Origin: Taibaiella helva
GTDB lineage: Bacteria; Bacteroidota; Bacteroidia; Chitinophagales; Chitinophagaceae
DNA: 64,000 nt
NCBI RefSeq assembly: GCF_003545695.1
Contig: NZ_QUZZ01000001.1
Location: forward strand, 1-64,000
Direction: 5' to 3'
The notes beneath the pieces are model-generated. The model saw nothing but the letters and a program-made list of their open reading frames with translations, was not told the DNA's origin and searched no databases. This document shows positions 1 to 7,440 of the stretch, piece after piece. The position numbers and the translations under genes are program-made. Numbering within the stretch: position 1 is the stretch's first letter; every line of letters begins with the position of its first letter.

Positions 1-208
1 ACATCTGCTTCAGCTTGCGGTTCTCTTCTTCCAGCTCTTTGAGCCTTTTGAGCTGATCACTATCCATACCCGAATATTTCTTCTTCCAGGCATAAAAGGT
101 AACCTTGGCTATGCCAAGCTCTCGACAGATGTCTTCAGACTTACGGCCGTTTTCATACTCTTTGAGCGCATGCGTGATCTGCGCTTCGCTAAATTGGGAC
201 TTTTTCAT
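1..208 (-). CDS. IS3-family transposase OrfA, partial at window edge
   Basis: The reverse strand from 208 reads MKKSQFSEAQITHALKEYENG and continues through a helix-turn-helix (KSEDICRELGIAKVTFYAWKKKY) into a Leu/Glu-rich coiled coil (LKRLKELEEENRKLKQM). This is the layout of the small OrfA of IS3-family elements, which binds the IS ends and is joined to the DDE-type OrfB by programmed frameshifting. About 69 codons are visible; the rest of OrfA and all of OrfB lie left of the window. The start is the only ATG in frame and follows an AT-rich palindrome. Confidence 0.85.
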   Translation of the reverse strand, partial: MKKSQFSEAQITHALKEYENGRKSEDICRELGIAKVTFYAWKKKYSGMDSDQLKRLKELEEENRKLKQM

Positions 209-211
209 ATT

Positions 212-249
212 GACTATTTAAAGGTAAAAAATCATACTTTTAAATAGTC
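212..249. repeat. Inverted repeat upstream of OrfA
   Basis: GACTATTTAAA at 212-222 is repeated inverted as TTTAAATAGTC at 239-249 around a 16-nt spacer. It sits between the OrfA start and the proposed IS end, so it may be part of the transposase-binding end or an operator for OrfA. Confidence 0.6.
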
Positions 250-884
250 CGAATTTTAGGAGGGGTTACAGCACCATATAATAAATCTCTGCGACTAATA
301 CCCAAGGAAGCATCCATAATCTCTATCAAGAATAATCCAGGAGTAATGAAATCGGTTATATTATATCTGTTCCGATACATTGTGAGCAATCGTTCCTTTG
401 ATCTTTGGCTTTTATGGGCTATATAGTTTCTTATAGCATACAAGTCGTCAATTTTATTAAGGTTGGTCCGATCCAATTGAATAAAGGGATTGTATTTATC
501 GGCTAGCACCTTTTTGGCTAAGCTTCTTAATTCGTTTGAGCTGGTAATGGTTTTATATTGTAGTCCATTCAAAACCGAATAAGCATTATCAAAAGACATT
601 CTTACAGGTAAATTAAGTTCCAAATGTTTAGAGATCACATTTGTATCCATTGCGATGCAATAAGAGATAATATTGTGTGTGAACGTTTCCCATTCTGCAG
701 CAATCTTAATAAGATATGATTCCTCCAACAAACTTATTTCTTCATTCTCTAGGCTCGTTAATTTTGGGAATTCCTTTTTGAGAATACTCCTGTAAAAAGT
801 AAGGTTATTATGAAACTCAATGATGAATTTCATAAAAGGCTGAAAGGCTATAGTTTTCTTGTCGACCATATCAATAGCTGTCAA
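240..884 (-). CDS. HEPN-like protein, C-terminus truncated by IS
   Basis: 214 residues. The mid-C-terminal stretch IRNYIAHKS contains R-x4-H (RNYIAH), the signature of HEPN ribonuclease-type domains, most like the RiboL-PSP-HEPN group. It is a paralogue of the gene directly upstream: both share FHN near the N-terminus, EWE-F, a DNA/DNAHA-ING-type central block, and the RNYIAHKS motif. Against that paralogue it lacks about 40 C-terminal residues, and its last eight or so codons (TPPKIRTI) lie inside the proposed IS end. The start at 884 overlaps the upstream gene by 14 nt; an ATG at 869 would begin one nt after the upstream stop and is equally good. The role is unknown; HEPN proteins are often RNases in defence or toxin systems. 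Confidence 0.7.
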   Translation of the reverse strand: MTAIDMVDKKTIAFQPFMKFIIEFHNNLTFYRSILKKEFPKLTSLENEEISLLEESYLIKIAAEWETFTHNIISYCIAMDTNVISKHLELNLPVRMSFDNAYSVLNGLQYKTITSSNELRSLAKKVLADKYNPFIQLDRTNLNKIDDLYAIRNYIAHKSQRSKERLLTMYRNRYNITDFITPGLFLIEIMDASLGISRRDLLYGAVTPPKIRTI

Positions 885-1629
885 TGTTGTATTTTTTGCT
901 CATTTCTTCAAAAAGATGATTCATGCGGACCATACCCAACATTGTGCCGTCTGATGATTTCTCATCCATAAATGCGATGTTGTATGTAGATCGATCTAAT
1001 AATCGCCATGATAGAATAGCCATATTCATAAAAATCCAGGCATACCACTGCGAACATACAAATGGCCCTAAAACAGTCTCCTTTTCACGTGCGAGGTATT
1101 CTCCTGGCTCAACAAAGCTTATTAGTTGGCAGCTCTTGCGGTAATGCATCATTAGTTTATTCTTTGATGCTCTACTTTTATGGGCAATGTAGTTTCTAAT
1201 AAGAATTGCTTCATCAATAGGCATCAACATCGGCTTGAGGAACTGCTGAAATGGATTAAATCTTGAAACAATAATTTTAGACGTAATCTTTTTCAATTCC
1301 GAGGCACTATGAATAGAAAACATGTTCAGCCCGTTAATAATAGCATGAGCATTATCAATTGTAATTTTCCTTGGCAATTTAATGTTCAAATACTTTGAAA
1401 GCTTGGTAGTATCTTGTGCAATTGCGAAAGACATAATATTTACACAAAACAGTTCCCACTCAGTAATTTGTTTGAGTAGCATTGCCTCATGCGTATGTTC
1501 GATAATAGATTTACTTAGACTAGAACTGCTGATCTTATTTAGTACCTTGTTGTAGGAGAGAGATAAGTTGTGAAATTTGATTATATAAATAATACATTCA
1601 GAAAATTGGTAGCTCTTAGAATCCGGCAT
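871..1629 (-). CDS. HEPN-like protein, full-length paralogue
   Basis: 252 residues, with the HEPN signature ILIRNYIAHKS (R-x4-H) near residue 155-165 and an aromatic C-terminal region (SQWYAWIFMNMAILSW) that the downstream paralogue has lost. It is the first gene of a two-gene unit. There is no adjacent MNT nucleotidyltransferase, the partner of classic HEPN/MNT toxin-antitoxin pairs. AT-richer codon use than in the purT-dnaE region suggests transfer. The family and the putative RNase motif are read from the sequence; any defence role is an inference. Confidence 0.75.
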   Translation of the reverse strand: MPDSKSYQFSECIIYIIKFHNLSLSYNKVLNKISSSSLSKSIIEHTHEAMLLKQITEWELFCVNIMSFAIAQDTTKLSKYLNIKLPRKITIDNAHAIINGLNMFSIHSASELKKITSKIIVSRFNPFQQFLKPMLMPIDEAILIRNYIAHKSRASKNKLMMHYRKSCQLISFVEPGEYLAREKETVLGPFVCSQWYAWIFMNMAILSWRLLDRSTYNIAFMDEKSSDGTMLGMVRMNHLFEEMSKKYNIDSY

Positions 1630-1948
1630 TGTTCTTTATTTATTGCTAAACTACTCACATTGGCTTGAATCACATAAGAAAGTAGCAAATACTTTTCTCG
1701 GAAATAGAGAATTGCAATAGCCTATGAATTTCAGCTAAATCTTCCACCAAAAAGTTCGAACATTGACCATCCGGTTCTACAAGCAAATGAAAACCCGCTC
1801 TGAGAGCGGGTTTTGTTGTTTTAGGTCACTTTGTTGATGGGATCAAATGGAAAAGTTAGGGATCAAGCGGACGGACCGTGCAATGCGCGGCCCGTATATT
1901 GAATTTTGGAAAAAGAAAAAGAACGGATTGGTACCTTCCGCGCCATCG
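1630..1948. other. Intergenic stretch, no gene seen
   Basis: About 320 nt upstream of the HEPN pair. The only structured feature I see is the hairpin at 1790-1814. No reading frame with coding character on either strand. Confidence 0.5.
1790..1814. terminator. Hairpin terminator
   Basis: An 11-bp perfect stem (AAAACCCGCTC / GAGCGGGTTTT) with a TGA loop, followed on the plus strand by TGTTGTTTT. It probably insulates the HEPN unit from its right neighbour. Confidence 0.6.
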
Positions 1949-2071
1949 CTATGATCCATAGCATTGATAAACACAGAGGGCAATCATTCCCAGGAGGATA
2001 AGGCCGCTGGCAATGCCGATAAGGGCTGCACGAAACCTCCTTTTTAACGCAATAACTTGAATCTCCTGCAT
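1949..2071 (-). CDS. Putative 40-residue single-span membrane protein
   Basis: An open frame of 40 codons starts MQEIQVIALKRRF, then has a hydrophobic segment of about 20 residues (AALIGIASGLILLGMIALCV) and ends YQCYGS. A basic patch before the span fits an N-in orientation. It is short and I recognise no family; support is the topology and the clean start/stop only. It could be chance. Confidence 0.4.
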   Translation of the reverse strand: MQEIQVIALKRRFRAALIGIASGLILLGMIALCVYQCYGS

Positions 2072-2282
2072 CGCAATTCGTGATTAAAAGGTGAATAAAA
2101 GGCTTATGCTACTAAAGTTACAAAAACAATGCCAGAACGGGCAACGGCCGGGCGGGAAATAACTTCCCGCTAACCGGCTTGGGGGGGAGGGCACCAGACA
2201 TTTCCTTTATCCCACGCTGTAATAACGGAAAAACCGGCGCGGGGCCGGTTTCTCTCTTCTTCGTGTTTATACAGGGCATTGG

Positions 2283-2711
2283 TTAAGCATGTTCGGCAAG
2301 CAGCCCGGGATGGTTCTTCCTGAGCTCGTGCTGGTGGAAATATTTCCCGATACTGTGCATACCAAACAACGCCAGCAGCAAATCGTTGATATCGGCGATC
2401 AGGCCGGGGCTGATACGTGTCAGCACAAAGCGGTTTTCCCCCCGGTAAAACGACCGCATCCTGTCGGGCAGGCAGTCGAAAATATTGTATTGATTCCCCG
2501 GATTGTACACAGTAAAAGATACGCCAGAGCTCAGTATCTGCACCGCAGCGAAAAGGGCACCTTCTCTTCCGGGGACATCTGGCGTATAAAGGCATAGCGA
2601 ATCTTCCTGCTTGACCAGTACCTGCAAATGCTTTTCGTAAGGCTGCAGGATCTTCATTATCTTTTTTGCGATTCTGTTATAGGTTCGGACAAAAGGATAC
2701 AATTCGTTCAT
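2283..2711 (-). CDS. Conserved-looking hypothetical protein
   Basis: 142 residues from MNELYPFVRTYNRIAKK, then a soluble alpha/beta-looking body (KHLQVLVKQEDSLCLYTP, ALFAAVQILSSGVSFTVY, FVLTRISPGLIADINDLLLALFG). The frame is open upstream to 2804, but that extension is Phe-rich and reads through the AT-rich promoter region shared with divergent purT, so I prefer the internal start. I do not recognise a family. The overlapping frame at 2170-2595 is Arg/Pro/Cys-rich and looks like a shadow. Confidence 0.6.
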   Translation of the reverse strand: MNELYPFVRTYNRIAKKIMKILQPYEKHLQVLVKQEDSLCLYTPDVPGREGALFAAVQILSSGVSFTVYNPGNQYNIFDCLPDRMRSFYRGENRFVLTRISPGLIADINDLLLALFGMHSIGKYFHQHELRKNHPGLLAEHA

Positions 2712-2869
2712 TCGCGGCCGGTTTACGACGGGTTTGACCGGAACGGCCTTCGAAAGTTTAAAGATTTCCCAATAAAAGATAAATGAAAACAAAAAATATT
2801 GCATTAGTGCCTGGGTGGTTAAACCAAAGGAAATTTGCGCTTACAGCAGGAAAAGGCAGCGGGAAGCCT

Positions 2870-2877
2870 TAGTTTTG
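2870..2877 (+). promoter_or_regulatory. -7 element of purT
   Basis: TAGTTTTG matches TAnnTTTG, 19 nt before the purT start. Confidence 0.55.
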
Positions 2878-2896
2878 CCCTCTTTTCAAATGAATT

Positions 2897-4075
2897 ATGC
2901 CTCAAAAGATCATGCTGCTCGGCTCCGGTGAGCTGGGAAAAGAATTTGTCATTGCTGCCCAGCGCTTGGGCCAGCACATTATAGCCGTAGACTCGTACAA
3001 CGATGCCCCTGCGCAGCAGGTGGCCGACGAGCGCGAGGTAATCAATATGCTCGACGGCGCCGAACTGGACCGCATTGTAGCCAAGCATCGCCCCGACATT
3101 ATTGTTCCCGAGATCGAAGCGATCCGCACCGAACGTTTTTACGACTATGAGCAGCAGGGCATCCGTGTAGTGCCCAGTGCCAAGGCCGCCAATTTTACCA
3201 TGAACCGCAAAGCCATACGAGACCTGGCAGCCAAAGAGCTGGGGCTCCGCACAGCAGAATACCGCTATGCCACCAGCGCAGCAGCCTTGCACGAGGCCGT
3301 TCAGGCAGTAGGTATGCCTTGTGTGGTGAAGCCCCTGATGTCTTCATCGGGCAAAGGACAATCGGTTATCCGCACCGAAGCCGATATAGACAAAGCATGG
3401 GCCTATGCGCAGAGCGGCAAGCGCGGCGACCAGGACGAAGTGATCGTAGAAGCTTTTGTGTCCTTTCACTCAGAGATCACGTTGCTCACCGTTACCCAGC
3501 AGGCAGGTCCTACGCTCTTCTGCCTGCCCATCGGTCACCGGCAGGAGCGCGGCGACTACCAGGAAAGCTGGCAGCCGGCAGCGACCAACCCTGCCGACCT
3601 GGCAACGGCACAGGATATGGCCGGCAAAATTACCCGGGCGCTTGGTGGCGCCGGTATCTGGGGGGTTGAGTTCTTCCTGGCAGATGATGGCGTTTATTTT
3701 TCCGAACTTTCGCCCAGGCCACACGATACCGGCATGGTAACCCTGGCAGGTACTCAGAACCTTTCCGAGTTTGAGCTGCATGCCCGCGCAGTGCTGGGAT
3801 TGCCTATCGCAGAGATCAGCCACGAGCGCAACGGCGCCAGTGCTGTAATACTGGCCCATGAAGAAGGAAGCGATCCCGAATTCAGCGGTGTGGAGCAGGT
3901 ATTAAGCCAGCCCAGGGCCGATATCCGCCTTTTTGGCAAACCCATAGCCCGACCTTACCGCCGCATGGGCGTCGTGCTTACCTACGATAGCCCCGGGGCC
4001 GATGTAGACGCCATCAAGCAGAGAGCAATCGATCTCGCTGCCCTTGTAATCGTGAAGCCCGCTGCGAAAGAATAA
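2897..4075 (+). CDS. purT: Formate-dependent phosphoribosylglycinamide formyltransferase
   Basis: 392 residues, the usual length of PurT, which uses formate and ATP to formylate GAR to FGAR in purine synthesis. It is an ATP-grasp enzyme. The N-terminal nucleotide-binding-like fold starts with [13 protein letters not shown]; the central ATP-grasp part has [15 protein letters not shown]; the metal/phosphate region is [24 protein letters not shown]. It is a single gene, divergent from the hypothetical at 2283 and convergent with the DoxX gene 3 nt downstream. It is independent of folate, unlike PurN. Confidence 0.95.
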   Translation: MPQKIMLLGSGELGKEFVIAAQRLGQHIIAVDSYNDAPAQQVADEREVINMLDGAELDRIVAKHRPDIIVPEIEAIRTERFYDYEQQGIRVVPSAKAANFTMNRKAIRDLAAKELGLRTAEYRYATSAAALHEAVQAVGMPCVVKPLMSSSGKGQSVIRTEADIDKAWAYAQSGKRGDQDEVIVEAFVSFHSEITLLTVTQQAGPTLFCLPIGHRQERGDYQESWQPAATNPADLATAQDMAGKITRALGGAGIWGVEFFLADDGVYFSELSPRPHDTGMVTLAGTQNLSEFELHARAVLGLPIAEISHERNGASAVILAHEEGSDPEFSGVEQVLSQPRADIRLFGKPIARPYRRMGVVLTYDSPGADVDAIKQRAIDLAALVIVKPAAKE

Positions 4076-4078
4076 GGA

Positions 4079-4459
4079 TCAGTATCGCCGGCGTTTCCAG
4101 CCATTGGGATACATAATGGCGATCAGCACGATGATCAGGAGAAAATTGAACTCCATGCCATTCCTGCCGCCACCGACTACAAACCAGCCTTCACGGCCGT
4201 GGACCATGATGATACCCGCCACCAGGATGAAGATGGTAACAATGGCTGCCGGTTTGATCCATTTGCCCCAAAGAAGGCAGATGGCGCAGGCCACATGCGA
4301 TAGCTTGATGGCCCAGGCCAGGGGCACGCCCAGGGGTGCAAAACCTTCCTGGTCCAGGTACCCGCGGCCAAACCCGTTGACACCGCCGTCAAACATACCC
4401 GGTATGCTGTGCGCTAAAAGAATGATGGCAACGGCCAGGCGTAGAAGAAAAGTGTTCAT
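4079..4459 (-). CDS. DoxX-family membrane protein
   Basis: 126 residues from MNTFLLRLAVAIILLAHSIPG, with four predicted membrane spans (about 3-20, 43-62, 70-90 and 104-120) and a short basic tail (GWKRRRY). DoxX-like proteins are small inner-membrane proteins of poorly defined redox or quinone-related function. The frame can also start at 4483 (MTKHKPPAM), but the internal ATG places the hydrophobic span at the N-terminus as in the family. It converges on purT with almost no gap. Confidence 0.7.
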   Translation of the reverse strand: MNTFLLRLAVAIILLAHSIPGMFDGGVNGFGRGYLDQEGFAPLGVPLAWAIKLSHVACAICLLWGKWIKPAAIVTIFILVAGIIMVHGREGWFVVGGGRNGMEFNFLLIIVLIAIMYPNGWKRRRY

Positions 4460-4602
4460 GGCAGGAGGTTTGTGCTTCGTCAAATATACAGATGCCTTAT
4501 ATAAAAAGCACTAACGGTAAACCGGGATTTTTTCAGAGGATTACCTGCGCAAACCGCCGAACCATTGGGGGTGCGGCTTGTTCTTTATAAAAACCAACTG
4601 TC

Positions 4603-4938
4603 ATGAACGGATACCATCAATACCAGGACTGTATAGAAGCCTGCCTGCGTTGCGCGGCGCTTTGCCACCACTGCGCTTCGTCCTGCACCGGCGAAAAAGA
4701 TATTGCCATGATGGGTGGCTGCATTCAATTGGATATGGAATGCGCAGCCATCTGTACTGCAGCGGCACAGCCGATGAGCCTCGGCAGCAGCCATGCATCC
4801 CGGCTATGCATCATTTGCGCCGATATCTGCGATGCCTGCGCAGCGGAGTGCAGCAAGCACGACCACGAGCATTGCCGCGAATGTGCCCAAGCCTGCAAGG
4901 CTTGTGCCGATGAATGCCGCAAAATGAACAACCGCTAG
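4603..4938 (+). CDS. Cys-rich four-helix-bundle copper-binding protein
   Basis: 111 residues with 19 cysteines spaced mainly as CxxC and CxxxC along four amphipathic helices (for example C10, C14, C17, C21, C24, C28 and C91, C94, C98, C101, C105) plus His-rich turns (HH at 22, HDHEH near 86). This is the pattern of the Csp/YhjQ-type copper-storage family, which packs many Cu(I) ions inside the bundle. There is no signal peptide, so a cytosolic copper sink is likely. No copper ATPase or regulator lies beside it. Confidence 0.85.
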   Translation: MNGYHQYQDCIEACLRCAALCHHCASSCTGEKDIAMMGGCIQLDMECAAICTAAAQPMSLGSSHASRLCIICADICDACAAECSKHDHEHCRECAQACKACADECRKMNNR

Positions 4939-5027
4939 GCTAAAGGAAAAACCTGCTCCCGGCGCAATCTCCCGGAATACCGGGATTTATGGCTTCGCCA
5001 TGCCGTCGTATTTTCGCATCATAAATC

Positions 5028-5477
5028 ATGAGCGTTACAGATATGGCTGCGATAATGTTTGAGACCGACCTGCAGAAAAAGATCGCCGAAATACGACAGC
5101 ACAAAAGCGCCGCTTCCCTCATGAAGCTGATGCAGCAATACGACTGGAGCGAAGGCTTTGAAATACCTCTTGCGGTAATTACTCATTCCTGCTGCGACCT
5201 GGGCCTTGCCCTCTATCTCTTCTGGCAATCCGACGAGGCGCGGCAATACTACAAAGGAGAAAGCGATACTGATGATGAATACCAGCTGGCTTTTTGCAAA
5301 ACGCTGGTTGACGGCCTGCTCAAAGGCCGGTACAAAGAAGGCAGCAACAAGTTTGACACCGGCTTCTATGGAGAGCACCTGTTTCCCGAAGGCAGTGCAG
5401 TACATGAGCTGCGCGCGCTGAAGACACAAAGAGCGCAGAAACTATATGCCGACGCCTTGTTGCAGCCCGTGCTGTAA
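5028..5477 (+). CDS. DUF4274-like protein
   Basis: 149 residues, soluble. The segment LMQQYDWSEGFEIPLAVITHSCCDLGLALYLFW resembles the DUF4274 core (YNWDDGFE-type start, then a Cys-Asp-x-Gly-x-Ala-Leu helix). Function unknown. A second ATG six codons in (MAAIMF) is possible. It stands alone, 89 nt after the copper protein. Confidence 0.6.
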   Translation: MSVTDMAAIMFETDLQKKIAEIRQHKSAASLMKLMQQYDWSEGFEIPLAVITHSCCDLGLALYLFWQSDEARQYYKGESDTDDEYQLAFCKTLVDGLLKGRYKEGSNKFDTGFYGEHLFPEGSAVHELRALKTQRAQKLYADALLQPVL

Positions 5478-5677
5478 AGAGCTTATTACACATCATCGGT
5501 AAAAATCCTCAGTTGTTTTGATAGGATCCGGGGCCTGTGTATACCTTCTCGTAATTTAGCCCAAAGGCTGAAATCGATATTGTTCTGTTTTTTGCGATTA
5601 CCCGGAGGATTGTATATTTTTTATCAAAAGCGGAATATTTTTACATCCTGCTTTCGATTATCAAACGTCGCTTCCTT

Positions 5678-6445
5678 ATGCCCAATATCGTCGATCTTTC
5701 CAAGCCCATCCGTTTTAATGCCAACGATCCCTGGTTTATGCGTGTTAAGATAAAGCATAAGCCACACCGCAAGTCCCGCTGGCTTATTCGCCTGGTAGGC
5801 CTTCCCTTCAAGCTGTTCCCTTCGGGCTTCGGCGGCTGGGCCGATGACACTATCAAAAAAATGGGTGTACATGCCACTACACATCTCGATGCACCCTGGC
5901 ATTACAGCCCTACTGTAAATGGAAAAAAAGCAAAGGCCATCGATGAAGTGCCCCTGGACTGGTGCTATGGCGACGGCATAGTACTTGACCTGACGTACAA
6001 AGCCGACTTCGATCCTATTACCGTTACCGATGTACAGCAAGCCCTGCTACAGATCGAAGTGACGCTGCAGCCCGGCATGATCGTGCTGATCCGTACCGGG
6101 CGCGACCAGTATAACGGTACCCGCGATTTTCCCAAAAAGGGGACAGGCATGAGTAAGGAGGCCACGCAGTGGCTCATTGCACAAGGTATTAAGATGATGG
6201 GTATCGACCAGTGGGGCTGGGATTTGCCGCTAACTTATATGATCGAACAGGCCAAAAAGACCAGCAATAAAGAGCTCTTCTGGGAGGCGCACCTGGTAGG
6301 GCAAAAGGAAGAGTATTGCCACATGGAGCAATTGGTCAACCTGGGCGCCTTGCCGGCAAAGGGTTTCAAGGTATGTGTATTCCCACTCAAGATCGTGGGT
6401 GCTTCGGCCGCGCCGGCAAGGGTTGTGGCGTTGATAGGGGAGTAG
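5678..6445 (+). CDS. Cyclase-family / kynurenine-formamidase-like hydrolase
   Basis: 255 residues. The metal motif HATTHLDAPWHY (H65, H69, D71, H75) is the HxGTHxDxPxH signature of the cyclase family (PF04199), metal-dependent amidases or lactonases that include bacterial kynurenine formamidase. A later block GIDQWGWDLP and H-x-VGQ region complete the domain. No kynurenine-pathway genes adjoin, so the substrate is open. Confidence 0.8.
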   Translation: MPNIVDLSKPIRFNANDPWFMRVKIKHKPHRKSRWLIRLVGLPFKLFPSGFGGWADDTIKKMGVHATTHLDAPWHYSPTVNGKKAKAIDEVPLDWCYGDGIVLDLTYKADFDPITVTDVQQALLQIEVTLQPGMIVLIRTGRDQYNGTRDFPKKGTGMSKEATQWLIAQGIKMMGIDQWGWDLPLTYMIEQAKKTSNKELFWEAHLVGQKEEYCHMEQLVNLGALPAKGFKVCVFPLKIVGASAAPARVVALIGE

Positions 6446-6786
6446 CACTTCTTTTCGTCGTTCAGAGCAAGTTGGCCGCGTAGCGGCCTGCATGGCCAGC
6501 CCTCGCTGGCGCATAGGCGCGCTATAGCATTTCCACAAAACAAACCGGTTATTTTTCTCGCCATGACGCAGTGATGCAGCGGGAAACACGATAGATACAC
6601 GGCAACCTTTCGCGGTTCAGGCCGCTGCGCGTCCCGACCGGCATGTAGCGATCTTCTTCTTGCCTTATCACATCAAACCGCTCTTCTTTCCTGCTGCGTC
6701 GCTGCGGGAAAGGTGCGCAACAACCGGCCGGTAGGATATAAACAACCTTTAAGAAAAAGACTACCTGTTCTGGAAATCTTTTCCTG
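6446..6786. other. Intergenic stretch with repeat copy
   Basis: About 340 nt rich in short GC inverted repeats (for example GGCCGCGTAGCGGCC near 6474). It carries one copy of a 28-nt repeat at 6615-6642 that recurs at 35251-35278. No convincing gene. Confidence 0.5.
6615..6642 (+). repeat. 28-nt dispersed repeat, copy A
   Basis: Starts GTTCAGGCCGCT and ends CGTCCCGACCGGC. It matches 35251-35278 in 26 of 28 positions. Confidence 0.6.
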
Positions 6787-7072
6787 CTATCGTTCGCCCA
6801 GATCTTTATACTTGTCTTTGTTTTTCGATTCCACGATCCTTACCTTCTCGACCTCGGCATTGGAAGGAGATTTATTGCTGATCTCATACTCCTTTATAAT
6901 GTCCCCATTTCCCTTGACCTGCTGGTATTCTCCCCTCGCGCTCTTTTTCCAAATTGCTTTCGGTCAGCCTATGGTCAATAATCCGGTTTCTGTTTCTTAT
7001 GCTATCAATACTTTGAGCATAAGTGACATTGCTTAACAGTGCGAAAAGGATTAAACAGGTAAGAGGTTCCAT
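6787..7072 (-). pseudogene. Small secreted protein, frameshifted
   Basis: The reading starts with a signal peptide (MEPLTCLILFALLSNVTYAQS) and runs to TESNLEKERE, then stops after 62 codons. One base later in phase, the sequence continues SARGEYQQVKGNGDIIKEYEI... and on to KDKYKDLGER before a stop at 6787, a clearly protein-like tail. Removing one A from the A5 run (T5 at 6944-6948 on the plus strand) joins the two halves into a protein of about 94 residues. Either a slippage mutation, a phase-variable tract or a sequence error. No known family. Confidence 0.65.
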
Positions 7073-7076
7073 ACTT

Positions 7077-7084
7077 CAAATTTA
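7077..7084 (-). promoter_or_regulatory. -7 element of the frameshifted secreted-protein gene
   Basis: TAAATTTG matches TAnnTTTG and ends 4 nt before the ATG, so the transcript would be nearly leaderless. Confidence 0.45.
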
Positions 7085-7198
7085 AAATAACTAATGTAAA
7101 AGGCTCTTGCACGGGTTACACTATTAAAATTATGAGTACCCCCTTAAAGATCGTTTTGAACAGTGAATTGAATGTGCAGCGGCACATCTACGCACTAT

Positions 7199-7222
7199 CA
7201 CCCTGAGCGAAGTCGAAGGGTG
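7199..7222. repeat. REP-like palindrome
   Basis: CACCCTgagcgaagtcgAAGGGTG forms a short imperfect hairpin; sequences of this type are common dispersed repeats in bacterial genomes. Only one clear copy is seen here. Confidence 0.4.
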
Positions 7223-7350
7223 AAAAAGCAACGCAATACCCCAAATTTTTGCCATGCTCCGACTCCGCTCAGCAGGACAAAAATTTTAGAATGCTAAAAC
7301 AACACCCATTTCCATAACTGAAGCTCTTTAATAACACACCGTCACCCAAA

Positions 7351-7397
7351 GCGCAGTAGGAAAACCCTTCGCGAAGCGAAGGGTTTTCCTACTGCGC
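7351..7397 (-). terminator. Long perfect hairpin downstream of dnaE
   Basis: A 22-bp perfect stem beginning GCGCAGTAGG and a 3-nt loop (GAA), 44 nt past the dnaE stop. It is much longer than a usual terminator but is well placed to end the dnaE transcript. Confidence 0.65.
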
Positions 7398-7440
7398 TGC
7401 GAGAGCAACGACAGGTAGGCGACAACAGGCCAACCAGCTG

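Larger units (their letters stand above)
1..270 (-). mobile_element. Left end of an IS3-family insertion sequence
   Basis: The sequence upstream of OrfA reads, on the minus strand from 270, TGTAACCCCTCCTAAAATTC. IS3-family ends normally start with TG, and the neighbouring HEPN reading frame loses similarity to its paralogue at about this point, so I place the boundary at 270. The other end and the target duplication are outside the window. The boundary is an inference. Confidence 0.55.
7085..7440. other. Intergenic stretch with two palindromes
   Basis: No gene. It holds an interrupted palindrome at 7199-7222 (CACCCT...AGGGTG around GAGCGAAGTCGA) and the long hairpin at 7351-7397. Confidence 0.6.

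Noticed and set aside
1740-1815. tRNA-like T-arm (GTTCGAA) and 3' end before the terminator
   Set aside because: No acceptor stem or anticodon arm could be folded around it.
2170-2595. 141-codon minus-strand frame
   Set aside because: Arg/Cys/Pro-rich shadow of the hypothetical gene at 2283-2711.
6713-7036. 107-codon plus-strand frame
   Set aside because: It is antisense to the frameshifted secreted gene and its composition is not protein-like.
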